Shown: positions 1 through 8,229, numbered from the stretch's first letter. The stretch: DNA of 24,960 bases from Candidatus Bathyarchaeota archaeon (GCA_018396395.1 JAGTQN010000012.1:1-24960), one strand, 5' to 3'. A program made the numbers and translations. Notes: generated by a model from the sequence alone, not told the origin.

Positions 1-22
1 ATCTAATGGGAGAAGAACTACT

Positions 23-1312
23 ATGGAAAGATTTTCCAAGGATTCGGAAGAATGCCGAATAGGTAGCCCCTCGCTACCTATTCCATCCGCTCTGGCCTAT
101 GGAAAGTCGAAAGGAAAGGTTGGGGGAAGCTTTCGATGGCTCATCGTCGCCTCAGCCATCATAATCCAACTATGTCTTGGTGCAGTCTACGCCTTTAGCA
201 TCCTCGTCCCTCCATTGGAGGCTGAATTCGGCTGGAAAAGAATCGAGACTTCCCCGGCATTTACCATCGCCCTTCTCGTGTTTTCCATTTCTATGATACC
301 TGCTGGAAGGCTCCAAGACCGAAAAGGACCGAAACTTGTCGCCACAGCAGGGGGAGTAATCCTCGGCCTAGGAATGGTCCTATCAAGTTTTACGCATTCG
401 TTACCTTGGCTATACATGAGCTATGGAGTCATCGGAGGCCTGGGCATAGGCCTCACTTATGTCACTCCTATAACCACATGTGTAAAGTGGTTTCCTGAAA
501 AGAAGGGCCTCATCAGTGGGCTCGCCGTTTTCGGCTTTGGAGCAGGGTCCATCGTCTTTGCACCCTTCTGGACCTTTATCATCGAAGTCATGGGCTGGAG
601 GAATACATTTCTTATAACAGGTCTTCTATTCACAGGCTTCTTGCTTCCATCAGCCCAAGTGCTGAGGAATCCGCCTGAAGACTTTAAGCCCTCCACCCCA
701 AAACCTTCTTCCCAACTCCCTGTTGCTAAGGATTTTTATCCCTCTGAATTGTTAAAGAAGCCCTCCTTCTATGCGGTCTGGATAAGCTATTGGTTCGGAA
801 CATCGGCAGGATTGATGCTCATAGGGCATGCGAAACAAATTACCATGGAGCTTACGAGGTTGAACGATCTAGAAGCTTCTTTAACCGTTTCTATCCTCGG
901 TATGTTCAACTCCTTTGGAAGGATCCTTTGGGGTTTCCTAGGCGATCGTATGAGGAGGGAAAAGGTTCTGGCATTGGTCTTCGTCCTTTGCTTCGGAGGC
1001 CTTTTTCTCGCAGCTTCCTTTTCTGGCTTTGTACCGCTTTTCCTCCTCGGCATCGTACTCACAGGGCTAAGCTTCGGAGGTTTTCTGGCCCTTTATCCTA
1101 CCATCACATCGGATTACTACGGGACAAAGAACCTTGGAACGAATTATGGCATCATCTTTCTAGCCTATGGTGCCGGAGCAATCCTAGGGCCAATCATGGC
1201 TGGTTACTTCAGGACCTTCTTCAACTCCTATATACCTTCGATCTATTTGGCTGCAACCCTCGCCATAATAGGTGCCTTTCTTGCTCTATTCTTAAGGCGT
1301 CTCCATCCATAA
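23..1312 (+). CDS. MFS transporter, oxalate/formate antiporter (OFA) type
   Basis: Major facilitator superfamily membrane carrier of about 429 residues with some 12 hydrophobic segments. The first begins near residue 39 (RWLIVASAIIIQLCLGAVYA), matching the usual OFA start of a short basic stretch, RW, then LGAVYAFS. The loop between helices 2 and 3 carries the MFS motif-A-like GRLQDRKGPK (residues 95-104). GLGIGLTYVTP followed by KWFPEKKGLISGL near residues 139-167 is typical of the OFA subfamily. The substrate is likely a small carboxylate, but it cannot be read from sequence. The first 38 residues are poorly conserved and have no good ribosome site; the frame is still open to the window edge, so the true start may lie upstream. 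There is no catabolic partner next to it; dihydroorotase follows after 161 bp. Confidence 0.85.
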   Translation: MERFSKDSEECRIGSPSLPIPSALAYGKSKGKVGGSFRWLIVASAIIIQLCLGAVYAFSILVPPLEAEFGWKRIETSPAFTIALLVFSISMIPAGRLQDRKGPKLVATAGGVILGLGMVLSSFTHSLPWLYMSYGVIGGLGIGLTYVTPITTCVKWFPEKKGLISGLAVFGFGAGSIVFAPFWTFIIEVMGWRNTFLITGLLFTGFLLPSAQVLRNPPEDFKPSTPKPSSQLPVAKDFYPSELLKKPSFYAVWISYWFGTSAGLMLIGHAKQITMELTRLNDLEASLTVSILGMFNSFGRILWGFLGDRMRREKVLALVFVLCFGGLFLAASFSGFVPLFLLGIVLTGLSFGGFLALYPTITSDYYGTKNLGTNYGIIFLAYGAGAILGPIMAGYFRTFFNSYIPSIYLAATLAIIGAFLALFLRRLHP

Positions 1313-1445
1313 GGTTTTTGGAATTGAAGGCAATTTCAAAATTTCATGAAAGCCCCCGTTTTTTAGGATGGTCCCCTTGATTGGAGGAGAAACCCGGATC
1401 TTGTGAAATAGTAAAGCTCCAAGATCATGGAGGCGTAAGGGTTAG

Positions 1446-1490
1446 AAAAGGAGATAACATAACGTGATGTACCTTGACGGCAGACCTTAG
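1446..1490 (+). promoter_or_regulatory. Ribosome binding site and possible mini-ORF before dihydroorotase
   Basis: An AAAAGGAGA Shine-Dalgarno-like stretch lies at 1446-1454. It is about 10 nt from a GTG at 1464 and an ATG at 1467 that open a tiny frame (peptide MYLDGRP from the ATG) ending in TAG at 1488-1490. It is about 20 nt from the TTG at 1474 that must start dihydroorotase. The mini-frame overlaps the dihydroorotase start in another frame. It may be a leader peptide or simply chance; the site itself is clear. Confidence 0.3.
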
Positions 1491-2841
1491 AATAAAAAAT
1501 GCTAGGATTTATACCGAGATTGGAATTTTCGAAGGTGGCATCACTATAAAGGATGGAACAATACAAAAAATTGGAAAGGAAGGATCCCTAGAACCTGCCG
1601 TCAAGGATTTAGATGCTAAAGGGCTTCTCGTTCTTCCTGGACCAATCGATGCCCATGTCCATCTAAGGGATCAGGAATTGTCCTATAAAGAGGAATTCGC
1701 CTCTGGAACTGCAGCGGCGGCCTGCGGTGGAATCACCACGGTGCTCGACATGCCGAATAATGATCCCTTGACAGCGACTCAGGAGGCCTTAAGAAAACGT
1801 ATGGAGGCAGCTTCAGGAAGGATCTTCGTGAACGTCGGTTTTTATTCGGCTTTTCCTAAGGTTTCCGACCGTTCCAAAGCCTTTAAGATCGTAAGGGCTA
1901 TCGTGGAGGAAGGAGCTTTAGCCTTTAAGCTTTTCCTATCGCAACAGGTTGGTGGCATACCCATTGATGATGACAACGAACTAATGCTAGCCTTTGAAGC
2001 GGCTGAGAATGCTGGAGTACCAGTGGCTATACACGCGGAAGATCGAAGGGAGCTTATGAAGGCCCAAGATGTTGCAAGATCCTTTGGTGCCTTTAGCCCA
2101 CGCCTTCAGCGCATCCTCAAGAAAGCCGAGATCAGCGCCATAGAGCGAGTCATAAGATTAGCATCAAAGACTACGGCTCGTATTCACATATGCCATGTGA
2201 GTACAGAAGGAGGTCTTCAAAGGATTCTTAGTGCCAAAAAGGAAGGCCTGAAGCTTACATGTGAAGTCACTCCCCACCATATGCTCCTATCGACTACGAT
2301 GGCTCGAAGGCTCGGAAGCCTTTCGAAGGTATCCCCTCCCCTTAGACCTTATCGGGATGTGAAATTCCTTCGTAATGCAGTTGGGGAAGGGCTAGTAGAT
2401 ATAATCGCTTCTGATCATGCTCCCCATGCCTTATCGGAAAAGTTATGCGAATCTATGGAAGATGCCAAACCTGGCTTTCCAGGCCTCGAAATCCTTCTCC
2501 CAATACTCCTCACCGAGGTTGCAAAGGGCCGCCTTACCATAACCCGTTTCGTTGAGCTTACTTCTAAGCGACCGGCTTCTATCTTTAACCTCGACCTGCA
2601 ACCCCATAATCTCGGTAGCCTTGAGAACGGGCGCCCGGCGAACCTTGTGATAGTAGACCTGAAAAGGGAGGAAAGGATCGATCCATCACGTTTCAAATCA
2701 AAAGCCCATTATTCCCCCTTCCAAGGGCATAGAACTATAGGCAAGCCTATTGTCACTATTGTAAACGGTACAATCGTTATGGAAAATGGGGAAATCGTAT
2801 CTAGTCCCGGCATTGGCAAGATATTACGTAAGCAAAGGTAG
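1474..2841 (+). CDS. pyrC: Dihydroorotase
   Basis: Amidohydrolase-superfamily enzyme of 455 residues that cyclises N-carbamoyl-L-aspartate to dihydroorotate in pyrimidine synthesis (cytoplasm). Visible signatures: DAHVHLRDQ at about residues 59-67 with metal ligands H61 and H63; DMPNNDP; GALAFKLFLS holding the probable carboxylated lysine near residue 152; HAED, ICHVST and CEVTPHH with further histidine ligands; ASDHAPH with the catalytic aspartate. SPPLR is the dihydroorotase substrate-binding signature, which favours this over allantoinase, a close relative. Start is TTG: the only in-frame codon upstream before a TGA at 1465-1467 cannot extend it. The Mut7-C gene follows after 32 bp, so the two are probably cotranscribed. 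No other pyr genes are in the window. Confidence 0.9.
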   Translation: MTADLRIKNARIYTEIGIFEGGITIKDGTIQKIGKEGSLEPAVKDLDAKGLLVLPGPIDAHVHLRDQELSYKEEFASGTAAAACGGITTVLDMPNNDPLTATQEALRKRMEAASGRIFVNVGFYSAFPKVSDRSKAFKIVRAIVEEGALAFKLFLSQQVGGIPIDDDNELMLAFEAAENAGVPVAIHAEDRRELMKAQDVARSFGAFSPRLQRILKKAEISAIERVIRLASKTTARIHICHVSTEGGLQRILSAKKEGLKLTCEVTPHHMLLSTTMARRLGSLSKVSPPLRPYRDVKFLRNAVGEGLVDIIASDHAPHALSEKLCESMEDAKPGFPGLEILLPILLTEVAKGRLTITRFVELTSKRPASIFNLDLQPHNLGSLENGRPANLVIVDLKREERIDPSRFKSKAHYSPFQGHRTIGKPIVTIVNGTIVMENGEIVSSPGIGKILRKQR

Positions 2842-2873
2842 AGCCCCCTTCCATTTGGAGTCGAGGATAGAAC

Positions 2874-3413
2874 ATGTCCTTAGGAGGAAAGGATTCTAAG
2901 GCAGAGGTTCCTAGAAGGTTTCTCGTGAATTCCATGCTTGGACAGACAGCCAAGTGGTTGCGGCTTCTTGGCTACGATGCCGAGTATGTGGCTCATATGA
3001 AGGATGAGGATATAATCAAAAGGGCCAAGGAAGAGAGAAGGATCCTCCTGACTAGCGACTGGGATCTAAAGAAAAAGGCATCAAAAATGGGTTGCGAAGC
3101 CTTTCTTATTGAGGGAAGGACGGAGCCAGAGAGACTTTTCTCCATCGCGACAAGGTATGAAATAACCTTAGAGTTTAGCTCCGAAAGGGCTAGATGCTCC
3201 CTCTGCAACGGAGAACTTCATGAAATTCCCAAAGCCTCCATCGAGGGCTTGGTTCCAGAAAAGGTTTTCCAAAGACAGGATAGGTTCTGGCGATGCGATG
3301 GATGTGGCAAAATCTACTGGAGGGGGACTCATGTGGAAGGCATTAGGAATGTCCTTGAGGAAATGAGGCATGTCTATGTAAAGAAAGAAATTGGCAACCA
3401 AAAGGAAACGTAA
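2874..3413 (+). CDS. Mut7-C RNase domain protein with zinc ribbon
   Basis: A 179-residue member of the archaeal Mut7-C family (PF01927), a PIN-like fold predicted to act as an RNase. The N-terminal half has the family hallmarks MLGQTAKWLRLLGYDAEY (residues 21-38) and ILLTSDWDL (57-65). The C-terminal half is a zinc ribbon with CSLC (Cys108, Cys111) and CDGC (Cys141, Cys144) followed by KIYWRGTH, also typical. The position before MLG, usually an aspartate in this family (FLVD), is asparagine here (FLVNSMLG, Asn19), so one acidic residue may be missing. Biological substrate unknown for the family. Probably in an operon with dihydroorotase upstream. Confidence 0.8.
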   Translation: MSLGGKDSKAEVPRRFLVNSMLGQTAKWLRLLGYDAEYVAHMKDEDIIKRAKEERRILLTSDWDLKKKASKMGCEAFLIEGRTEPERLFSIATRYEITLEFSSERARCSLCNGELHEIPKASIEGLVPEKVFQRQDRFWRCDGCGKIYWRGTHVEGIRNVLEEMRHVYVKKEIGNQKET

Positions 3414-3565
3414 CGTAAAACATTACGAAAATTTTGATATGGAAATTTTTCAGCTCTCCTTTAGGATTTTGTCCCTTTTCCCCTTTCTTGAAATGAAAAA
3501 ATAGGAAAGGAAATTGATAATGCTTTTATCCCCCTCCCTTTCCTTCCTTCCCTCCCTCCATCTAC
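3414..3565. terminator. Convergent intergenic region with T/C-rich tracts
   Basis: The Mut7-C gene (plus) and phosphoenolpyruvate synthase (minus) converge here. On the plus strand, a pyrimidine-rich stretch from about 3460 to 3490 contains TTTT runs suited to archaeal termination. A short A-run near 3494-3501 gives a T-run on the minus strand. Positions 3530-3565 are almost pure C/T. No gene or hairpin of note is seen. Confidence 0.45.
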
Positions 3566-5287
3566 TTACTTTTCTTTTTCCTCCTCTCCTTTCCCGCATG
3601 TGCAAGGAAGGTCTAGATCAGGGTCCTCTGCGATGCCACGACCCGTAAGCTTCTCGACCATTATGCGTTGCTCAATACTTGCTACGAGTTTCCGTACCGA
3701 TACTACGGCATCTGGATTGACGGATATGCTGTCGATGCCACTTCGAACAAGGAACTCTACGAAGTCTGGATATACACTTGGGGCCTGACCACATATGGAG
3801 ACGGTCCTTCCATCCCGATGGGCAAGCTGTATGAGGAGCCTTATCGCCCTTTTAACGGCCAAATCCCTTTCATCGAAGAGAGCCGCGACGGTTTCGTTAT
3901 CCCTGTCGCATCCAAGAATGGTCATCGTCAAATCGTTGCTACCGATAGAATAGCCATCGACATACTTGTTAAACTTATCAGCAAGGAGACAGTTGCTTGG
4001 GATTTCTGCCATGAGCCATACCTTAAAGTCTGGTCCCCTCTGAAGTCCTTCCTCCTCGAAGATTCGATTGATTTTTTCCATCTCCTCAACACGTCTGCAG
4101 AAGGGAACCATGACCCAGAGATTCTTTAGCCCGTAAAGGTCCCTGACTTTCTTGACTGCCCTTACCTCTAGCCTGAAGGCTTCCACATACTTCGGATCAT
4201 AGTATCGGCTGGCCCCCCTCCACCCCATGAGGGCTGAAGGCTCTAGAGGCTCGTATTTTTCACCTCCCTTTAGAGCCCTATATTCCGAACTCTTGAAGTC
4301 GCTGAAGCGCATGACCACTGGTCTCGGATAGAAGGCCGCACAAACCTTTCGAAAGGCTTCCGCCAAAGCATCCACGACCTTCTCAGGCCTGCCCTGCTCT
4401 ATGAGCCATAGGGGATGCTCGCCGATTTCAGAAGCCCAAACGAACTCTTGTCTTAGGAGCCCAACTCCATCTGCAGGAAGGGCTGCCGTCCTTTCGGCGA
4501 TCTCAGGCTCCCCTACATTCACATAGATCTTCGTCCCTGTGATGGGATAGCTTTCAGCCACCGTAGGCGTTGGAAGGGCTGCAGGACTGACTTCAACCTC
4601 AGGTTTCTTGGCAAACTCTTCTAGGATACCCTCGTAGACAACTCCAAGCTTTGCATCAACCGTGATCATGGATCCGTTGGGTATGGTCTCTGTGGCAGGT
4701 TTACCCCTACTGGCTGTGGCGACGATACAGGGTATTCCTAGCTCTCTGGATACAATGGCTGCATGGCAAGTCATGCCTCCAGAATTCGTAACGATGGCGG
4801 CAGCCTTCCTCATGGCTGGGACCCAGTCTGGGGCTGTCATCTCCGTTATGAGGATCTCCCCCTTCTCAAACTCGTTTATCCTATCGACCGTCGGTATAAT
4901 ATGGGCCCTTCCAAAGGCTATACCGGGCGAGGCTGGAAGTCCCTGGGCTAGAACCCTCCGCTCCTTTACGACCTCGAATTCGGCCTTGGGCTTTGGGGGC
5001 ACTTCCTTTAAGGACCAAACAGTCTCAGGGCGGGCTTGAAGAATATATAGCCTTCCATTCCTTTCGTCTAATGCCCACTCGATATCCATGGGTCTCTTAT
5101 AATGGGCTTCAATTTTATCCGCGTAATAGCTTAGCTCCTTAATCTGCTCGTCTGTAAGAACTTGGGCATCTTGAAGCTCCTCTGGAACCGGAACCTCCTC
5201 CGTCCCCCCCCTCTGGCTTTCGAATGAGCTGAATGAGCTTCTTCGATATATTCTTCCTGACGATCGTTCCATCGCCCTTACGGACAA
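3566..5287 (-). CDS. ppsA: Phosphoenolpyruvate synthase, C-terminal part (frameshifted)
   Basis: C-terminal two thirds of phosphoenolpyruvate synthase, which makes PEP from pyruvate and ATP at the entry to gluconeogenesis. The authentic reading enters near residue 27 (GGTEEVPVPEE, then LTDEQIKEL); the residues before it are out-of-frame translation. The end of the ATP-grasp region is HYKRPMDIEWA. The swivelling phosphohistidine domain has GGMTCHAAI with the phosphorylated His175. The PEP/pyruvate TIM barrel shows GWRGASRYYDPKY, GSNDLT and SICGQAPSVYPDFVEFLV with the catalytic cysteine. A CTCGKGEEEK tail ends it. It overlaps the N-terminal piece, and the two join perfectly if one G is removed from the eight-base run at 5204-5211. 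No start codon with a ribosome site opens this part, so it is not an independent gene. Confidence 0.9.
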   Translation of the reverse strand: MSVRAMERSSGRIYRRSSFSSFESQRGGTEEVPVPEELQDAQVLTDEQIKELSYYADKIEAHYKRPMDIEWALDERNGRLYILQARPETVWSLKEVPPKPKAEFEVVKERRVLAQGLPASPGIAFGRAHIIPTVDRINEFEKGEILITEMTAPDWVPAMRKAAAIVTNSGGMTCHAAIVSRELGIPCIVATASRGKPATETIPNGSMITVDAKLGVVYEGILEEFAKKPEVEVSPAALPTPTVAESYPITGTKIYVNVGEPEIAERTAALPADGVGLLRQEFVWASEIGEHPLWLIEQGRPEKVVDALAEAFRKVCAAFYPRPVVMRFSDFKSSEYRALKGGEKYEPLEPSALMGWRGASRYYDPKYVEAFRLEVRAVKKVRDLYGLKNLWVMVPFCRRVEEMEKINRIFEEEGLQRGPDFKVWLMAEIPSNCLLADKFNKYVDGYSIGSNDLTMTILGCDRDNETVAALFDERDLAVKRAIRLLIQLAHRDGRTVSICGQAPSVYPDFVEFLVRSGIDSISVNPDAVVSVRKLVASIEQRIMVEKLTGRGIAEDPDLDLPCTCGKGEEEKEK

Positions 5288-6050
5288 GGTATTCGTCAGG
5301 CGTAATCTTACCTTGGACTACAAACTCCCCGAGCCCATAGCCCGCCTCGATAAGGTTTACGGATCGATCACCATTGCTAACGTCTAGATTGAAGGCGACA
5401 CCGCTAGCCTTGCTATATACCATAAGCTGGACTGCGGCGCTCAGGGCTATGGCCATATGATCAAAGCCCTTCTGGGTCCGATAAAAGATGGCCCTGTTTG
5501 TGAAGAGACTCGAATAGCATTCCTTGATTTTCTCTACGACCTCCTTGGCTCCCTTAACGTTCAGGTAAGTTTCCTGCTGTCCGGCGAAGCTAGCGTCTGG
5601 AAGATCCTCAGCCGTAGCACTGCTTCGTATGGCTACGAAGGGCTCCCTTTCCTCAATACCCGCATAATCTGGAAGCTTTGAATAGTACTCAACGATCAAA
5701 TCCTCGAGTTCTTTTGGCATCTTGGCGTTCAGGATAAGGCTTCTTACGCGAGCCCCAACGCTTTGAAGGGTTGCAGTATCATTTGGGTCCTTAAGCTCCG
5801 ATAGGATCTCAGCAATCTTTTTATCGAGCCCGTTCTCCTTGATGAAGAGCCTGTAGGCTTCGGCTGTAGTGGCGAAGCCTTGAGGAACGGGAACCCCCAC
5901 ACGCCTTACCATCTCTCCTAGGCTAGCGGATTTACCACCGACTAAGGGGACATCCTCCATGCCTATTTCGTTGAACCATAAGATGAGGGCTTTGCGCTTA
6001 TCGACCAAGCGTTTCCCCTTCTCTTCCTTAGGGATCCGAACATGAAGCAT
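5139..6050 (-). CDS. ppsA: Phosphoenolpyruvate synthase, N-terminal part (frameshifted)
   Basis: N-terminal ATP-binding (PPDK N) domain of the same enzyme. The start of the domain is LWFNEIGMEDVPLVGGKSAS, followed by GVPVPQGFATTAEAY, VAIRSSATAEDLPDASFAGQ (ATP-grasp core) and TPDEYLVRKGDG. Homology stops after about RKPEGG; the last 20 or so residues are glycine/serine-rich out-of-frame sequence. About 20 residues precede the conserved LWFNEIG, more than usual, so a start nearer GTG or TTG codons downstream of 6050 is possible. Joined with the C-terminal part, the protein would be about 827 residues, normal for archaeal PpsA. The gene begins 23 bp after the aKMT-like methyltransferase on the same strand, so the two probably share a transcript. 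Confidence 0.88.
   Translation of the reverse strand: MLHVRIPKEEKGKRLVDKRKALILWFNEIGMEDVPLVGGKSASLGEMVRRVGVPVPQGFATTAEAYRLFIKENGLDKKIAEILSELKDPNDTATLQSVGARVRSLILNAKMPKELEDLIVEYYSKLPDYAGIEEREPFVAIRSSATAEDLPDASFAGQQETYLNVKGAKEVVEKIKECYSSLFTNRAIFYRTQKGFDHMAIALSAAVQLMVYSKASGVAFNLDVSNGDRSVNLIEAGYGLGEFVVQGKITPDEYLVRKGDGTIVRKNISKKLIQLIRKPEGGDGGGSGSRGASRCPSSYRRAD
5204..5211. other. ppsA: Eight-base homopolymer at the ppsA frameshift
   Basis: Eight consecutive C on the plus strand (G on the coding strand). With seven G the N-terminal frame reads straight into the C-terminal frame as KPEGG-TEEVP; with eight it ends soon after in a false tail. It may be an assembly or sequencing indel, a real mutation, or a slippage site. 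Confidence 0.85.
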
Positions 6051-6073
6051 TTTCAGAACTCTTATTTAAGGGT

Positions 6074-6625
6074 TCATTTTTCGGATCCGAAGCGCCGAAA
6101 GGCCGGATGCCTATACAGATAGATCCTATGCCACTTTCCATCCGTGGAGGAGAAAACTTCCTCCTCCGTTAGAGGATTCCATCCATGAATCCTATAATCA
6201 TGGGATACGACCCTGGCGCCAAAAGAAAGGTTTTGCTCTAGCCTGGGCTTGAGAAGGCGGAGGCTTTCAGGAGTTAGGTAGAGGGTGAGGACTTGGGCTT
6301 TCGAAAAATCAGCCTCAAAAAGATCCGCCCATAAAACCCTTACGGAACCTGGCTTTGCTAAGGATGCCCTCCGCCTAGCCAGCTCAACAAGGGCTCTATT
6401 TTTTTCGATTCCAAGGGCGGTACAGCCGTAGTCCTTCGCGGCCGATATGAGGATCCTTCCATCCCCGCAACCGAGGTCCATGAGAATCTCTTCCCTAGAC
6501 GGAAGGGCGAGTTCGAGCATCTTTTTCACGACCTCTGGCGGCGATGGTACGAAGGGCAGTGAAGGCCTTAGTCTCTTAGGGACTTCAAAAGAAGCCATGG
6601 GCCTTTGAGAGCCTATCCTTTCCAC
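6074..6625 (-). CDS. aKMT-like protein-lysine methyltransferase
   Basis: A 183-residue class I SAM-dependent methyltransferase resembling archaeal lysine methyltransferase aKMT of Crenarchaeota, which modifies many cytoplasmic and chromatin proteins. Family features in order: FVPSPPEVVKKMLELA (residues 25-40) like the YVPTP-EVV of aKMT; SAM motif I DLGCGDGR (50-57); GIEKNRALVELA (motif II); ADLFEADFSKAQVLTLYL; LKPRLEQNL; and RVVSHDYRIHGWNP, close to the aKMT VVSHEFEIRGWNP. The size is slightly above aKMT (about 160) because of an N-terminal extension; Met11 is an alternative start. It is divergent from the Trm5-like gene and lies just before ppsA. Confidence 0.75.
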   Translation of the reverse strand: MERIGSQRPMASFEVPKRLRPSLPFVPSPPEVVKKMLELALPSREEILMDLGCGDGRILISAAKDYGCTALGIEKNRALVELARRRASLAKPGSVRVLWADLFEADFSKAQVLTLYLTPESLRLLKPRLEQNLSFGARVVSHDYRIHGWNPLTEEEVFSSTDGKWHRIYLYRHPAFRRFGSEK

Positions 6626-6694
6626 GGCTTTCTTGTCTTTCGGAACCTCTATATGAATTTTCGTTCTTTTAAAACGATGGTAAAGCTTCCATAG
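6626..6694. promoter_or_regulatory. Divergent promoter with shared TATA-like box
   Basis: A symmetrical TTTTAAAA at 6667-6674 lies in the 69 bp between the aKMT-like gene (minus) and the Trm5-like gene (plus). Its centre is about 25 nt from the GTG at 6695, the spacing expected for a leaderless archaeal transcript. Read in the other direction it would start the minus transcript near 6645, about 20 nt before the ATG at 6625. Confidence 0.5.
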
Positions 6695-7570
6695 GTGCCT
6701 CCCTTGACAAAGAAAATCTTAAGGAAGGTCTTGGAAGAAGTCCTAGGAACGGAGGTCGGTAGGCATCAATACGCTTCCTTTGACCTGATAGGCGATATAG
6801 CAGTCCTAAGGCTTCCAGGGGAGCTTGAGTACCTGGGCCTCCTCTTGGGAGAAGCCCTTTTAAAGGCTAATAGGCGCATTTCTACGGTCCTTCTTCAAAA
6901 AGGAGGGGTTTCTGGAACCTTCAGGCTTAGAAACCTTCAATGGATTCTCGGCGAAAAAAGGACTGAGACAATCCATAAGGAGCATGGCTGTCTCTTCAAG
7001 GTAGACTTGGCAAAGGCTTACTTCTCACCTAGGCTTCAGCATGAGCGTTTACGGATTGCCCATCTCATAAAACCCCTTGAAAACCTTGTAAACCTTTTCT
7101 CAGGGGTTGGATGCTTCTCTATAATAGCAGCTAAGCATAGCCTCCTTCGATCAGCCTTCTCCATAGATCTCAACCCGGACGCCGTGAAACTTATGGAGGA
7201 GAACATTAGATTAAACAAGGTCGAGGGGAGGGTAATTCCCATCCTAGGTGATGCCAAGGATGTTGTGGAACATAGCCTCGTAGGAATTGCGGACAGAGTC
7301 CTCATGCCGCTTCCAGAACTCGTCTACGAATACTTGGATACGGCTATAAAAGCCCTAAAGCCTTCAGGAGGCTTCCTTCATCTCTACGACTTCGTCCATG
7401 CATCGAGGGATGAGGATCCTATCAAAAAGGTTATGGAACAGGCGTCTTCAAGGCTTCAAAGTTTAAAGGTAAAATACCGAATACTTTTCGGAAGGATAGT
7501 AAGAAGTGTAGGGCCTAACTGGTACCAAGTTGCCTTAGATGTCAGAATTATGCCTTTGGACGAGGGCTAG
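6695..7570 (+). CDS. Trm5-like tRNA (guanine-N1)-methyltransferase
   Basis: A 291-residue protein of the Trm5/TYW2 family, which modifies position 37 of tRNA using SAM. It has the N-terminal VLEEVLG...DLIGDIAVLRLP region, then FKVDLAKAYFSPRLQHER, the usual Trm5 lead-in to the Rossmann domain (VNLFSGVGCFSI, SIDLNPDAVKLMEENIRLNK, RVIPILGDA). The catalytic-loop position reads ADRVLMPLPELVYEYL, the shorter proline motif of archaeal Trm5b/c-type enzymes rather than NPPY. The usual product would be m1G37, needed for reading-frame maintenance; a role in wyosine synthesis is an alternative. GTG start: an in-frame TAG lies directly before it and a TATA box sits about 25 nt upstream. Confidence 0.8.
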   Translation: MPPLTKKILRKVLEEVLGTEVGRHQYASFDLIGDIAVLRLPGELEYLGLLLGEALLKANRRISTVLLQKGGVSGTFRLRNLQWILGEKRTETIHKEHGCLFKVDLAKAYFSPRLQHERLRIAHLIKPLENLVNLFSGVGCFSIIAAKHSLLRSAFSIDLNPDAVKLMEENIRLNKVEGRVIPILGDAKDVVEHSLVGIADRVLMPLPELVYEYLDTAIKALKPSGGFLHLYDFVHASRDEDPIKKVMEQASSRLQSLKVKYRILFGRIVRSVGPNWYQVALDVRIMPLDEG

Positions 7571-7620
7571 AGGTGTAGAGAGTAAAAAGAAGTTTAACAG
7601 GGTATGAGAGGAAATAAAAG

Positions 7621-8229
7621 ATGGGAAGGAGCCTTCATATGACAGATTCAGAGAAGAAGCCTAGAACAGACATACTTTCCTTAGCTACGAAAAATCCCGA
7701 AAAGTTCAAGGAAGTCGAATTCGTCCTTTCAAAATATGGCATAGGGGTCCGTCCTTTGGCGGTCGATAGGATTGAGATCCAGTCGGATTCCCTTGAAGTT
7801 ATAGCCCTCTTCGGTGCCAAGGATCTCTTTCATCGACTTAAGATTCCCATACTCGTCGAAGATGCGGGGCTATTTATCGAATCCCTTAATGGTTTTCCTG
7901 GACCCTATTCCTCCTTTGTCTTTAAAACCTTAGGTATCCGAGGAGTCCTGAAGCTTATGGAAGGGATTGATCGCAGGGATGCCATCTTTCGATCAGCTGT
8001 CGCCTACTGTGATGAGACTGGGGAGGCATTCGTTTTCAAAGGCGAAGTGAAGGGCCTTCTTGTAAAGGAAGCTAGAGGAAAACATTGGGGTTTCGATCCC
8101 ATTTTTCAACCCCTAGAAGGGGATGGTCGAACCTTCGCGGAGATGGGGATAGAGGAAAAATGTGCCATTTCTCATAGAGGTAGGGCTTTGAGGGCCTTTG
8201 GGGATTTTTACAGAAAATCGAAGGGCTAG
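7621..8229 (+). CDS. XTP/dITP diphosphatase (Ham1/RdgB family)
   Basis: House-cleaning nucleotide pyrophosphatase, 202 residues, hydrolysing deaminated purine triphosphates (ITP, dITP, XTP) to monophosphates and so keeping them out of DNA and RNA. All family blocks are present: LATKNPEKFKEV (residues 21-32), VEDAGLFIESLNGFPGPYSS, WGFDPIFQPLEGDGRTFAEM and EKCAISHRGRALRAF. The ATG at 7621 has GAGAGGA 8-9 nt upstream. A second ATG at 7639 (residue 7) has GGAAGGAG at a similar distance, so the protein may start six residues later. It lies 50 bp after the Trm5-like gene and could be cotranscribed. Confidence 0.92.
   Translation: MGRSLHMTDSEKKPRTDILSLATKNPEKFKEVEFVLSKYGIGVRPLAVDRIEIQSDSLEVIALFGAKDLFHRLKIPILVEDAGLFIESLNGFPGPYSSFVFKTLGIRGVLKLMEGIDRRDAIFRSAVAYCDETGEAFVFKGEVKGLLVKEARGKHWGFDPIFQPLEGDGRTFAEMGIEEKCAISHRGRALRAFGDFYRKSKG

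Noticed and set aside
3..62. Short open frame at the left edge, ending in TAG at 60-62
   Set aside because: It could be the tail of an upstream gene, but it is only 19 codons, overlaps the transporter start by 40 bp and has no recognisable content.
790..1380. 196-codon plus-strand frame overlapping the transporter
   Set aside because: Out-of-frame reading of the MFS gene; rich in R, H and S with no protein-like pattern.
3668..4129. 153-codon plus-strand frame
   Set aside because: Lies antisense to well-conserved ppsA coding sequence and shows no domain; a shadow frame.
3566..6050. Two independent genes, one for each half of PpsA
   Set aside because: Split PpsA halves exist in principle, but the halves overlap out of frame at a homopolymer, the second lacks a start site, and both have false tails at the junction.
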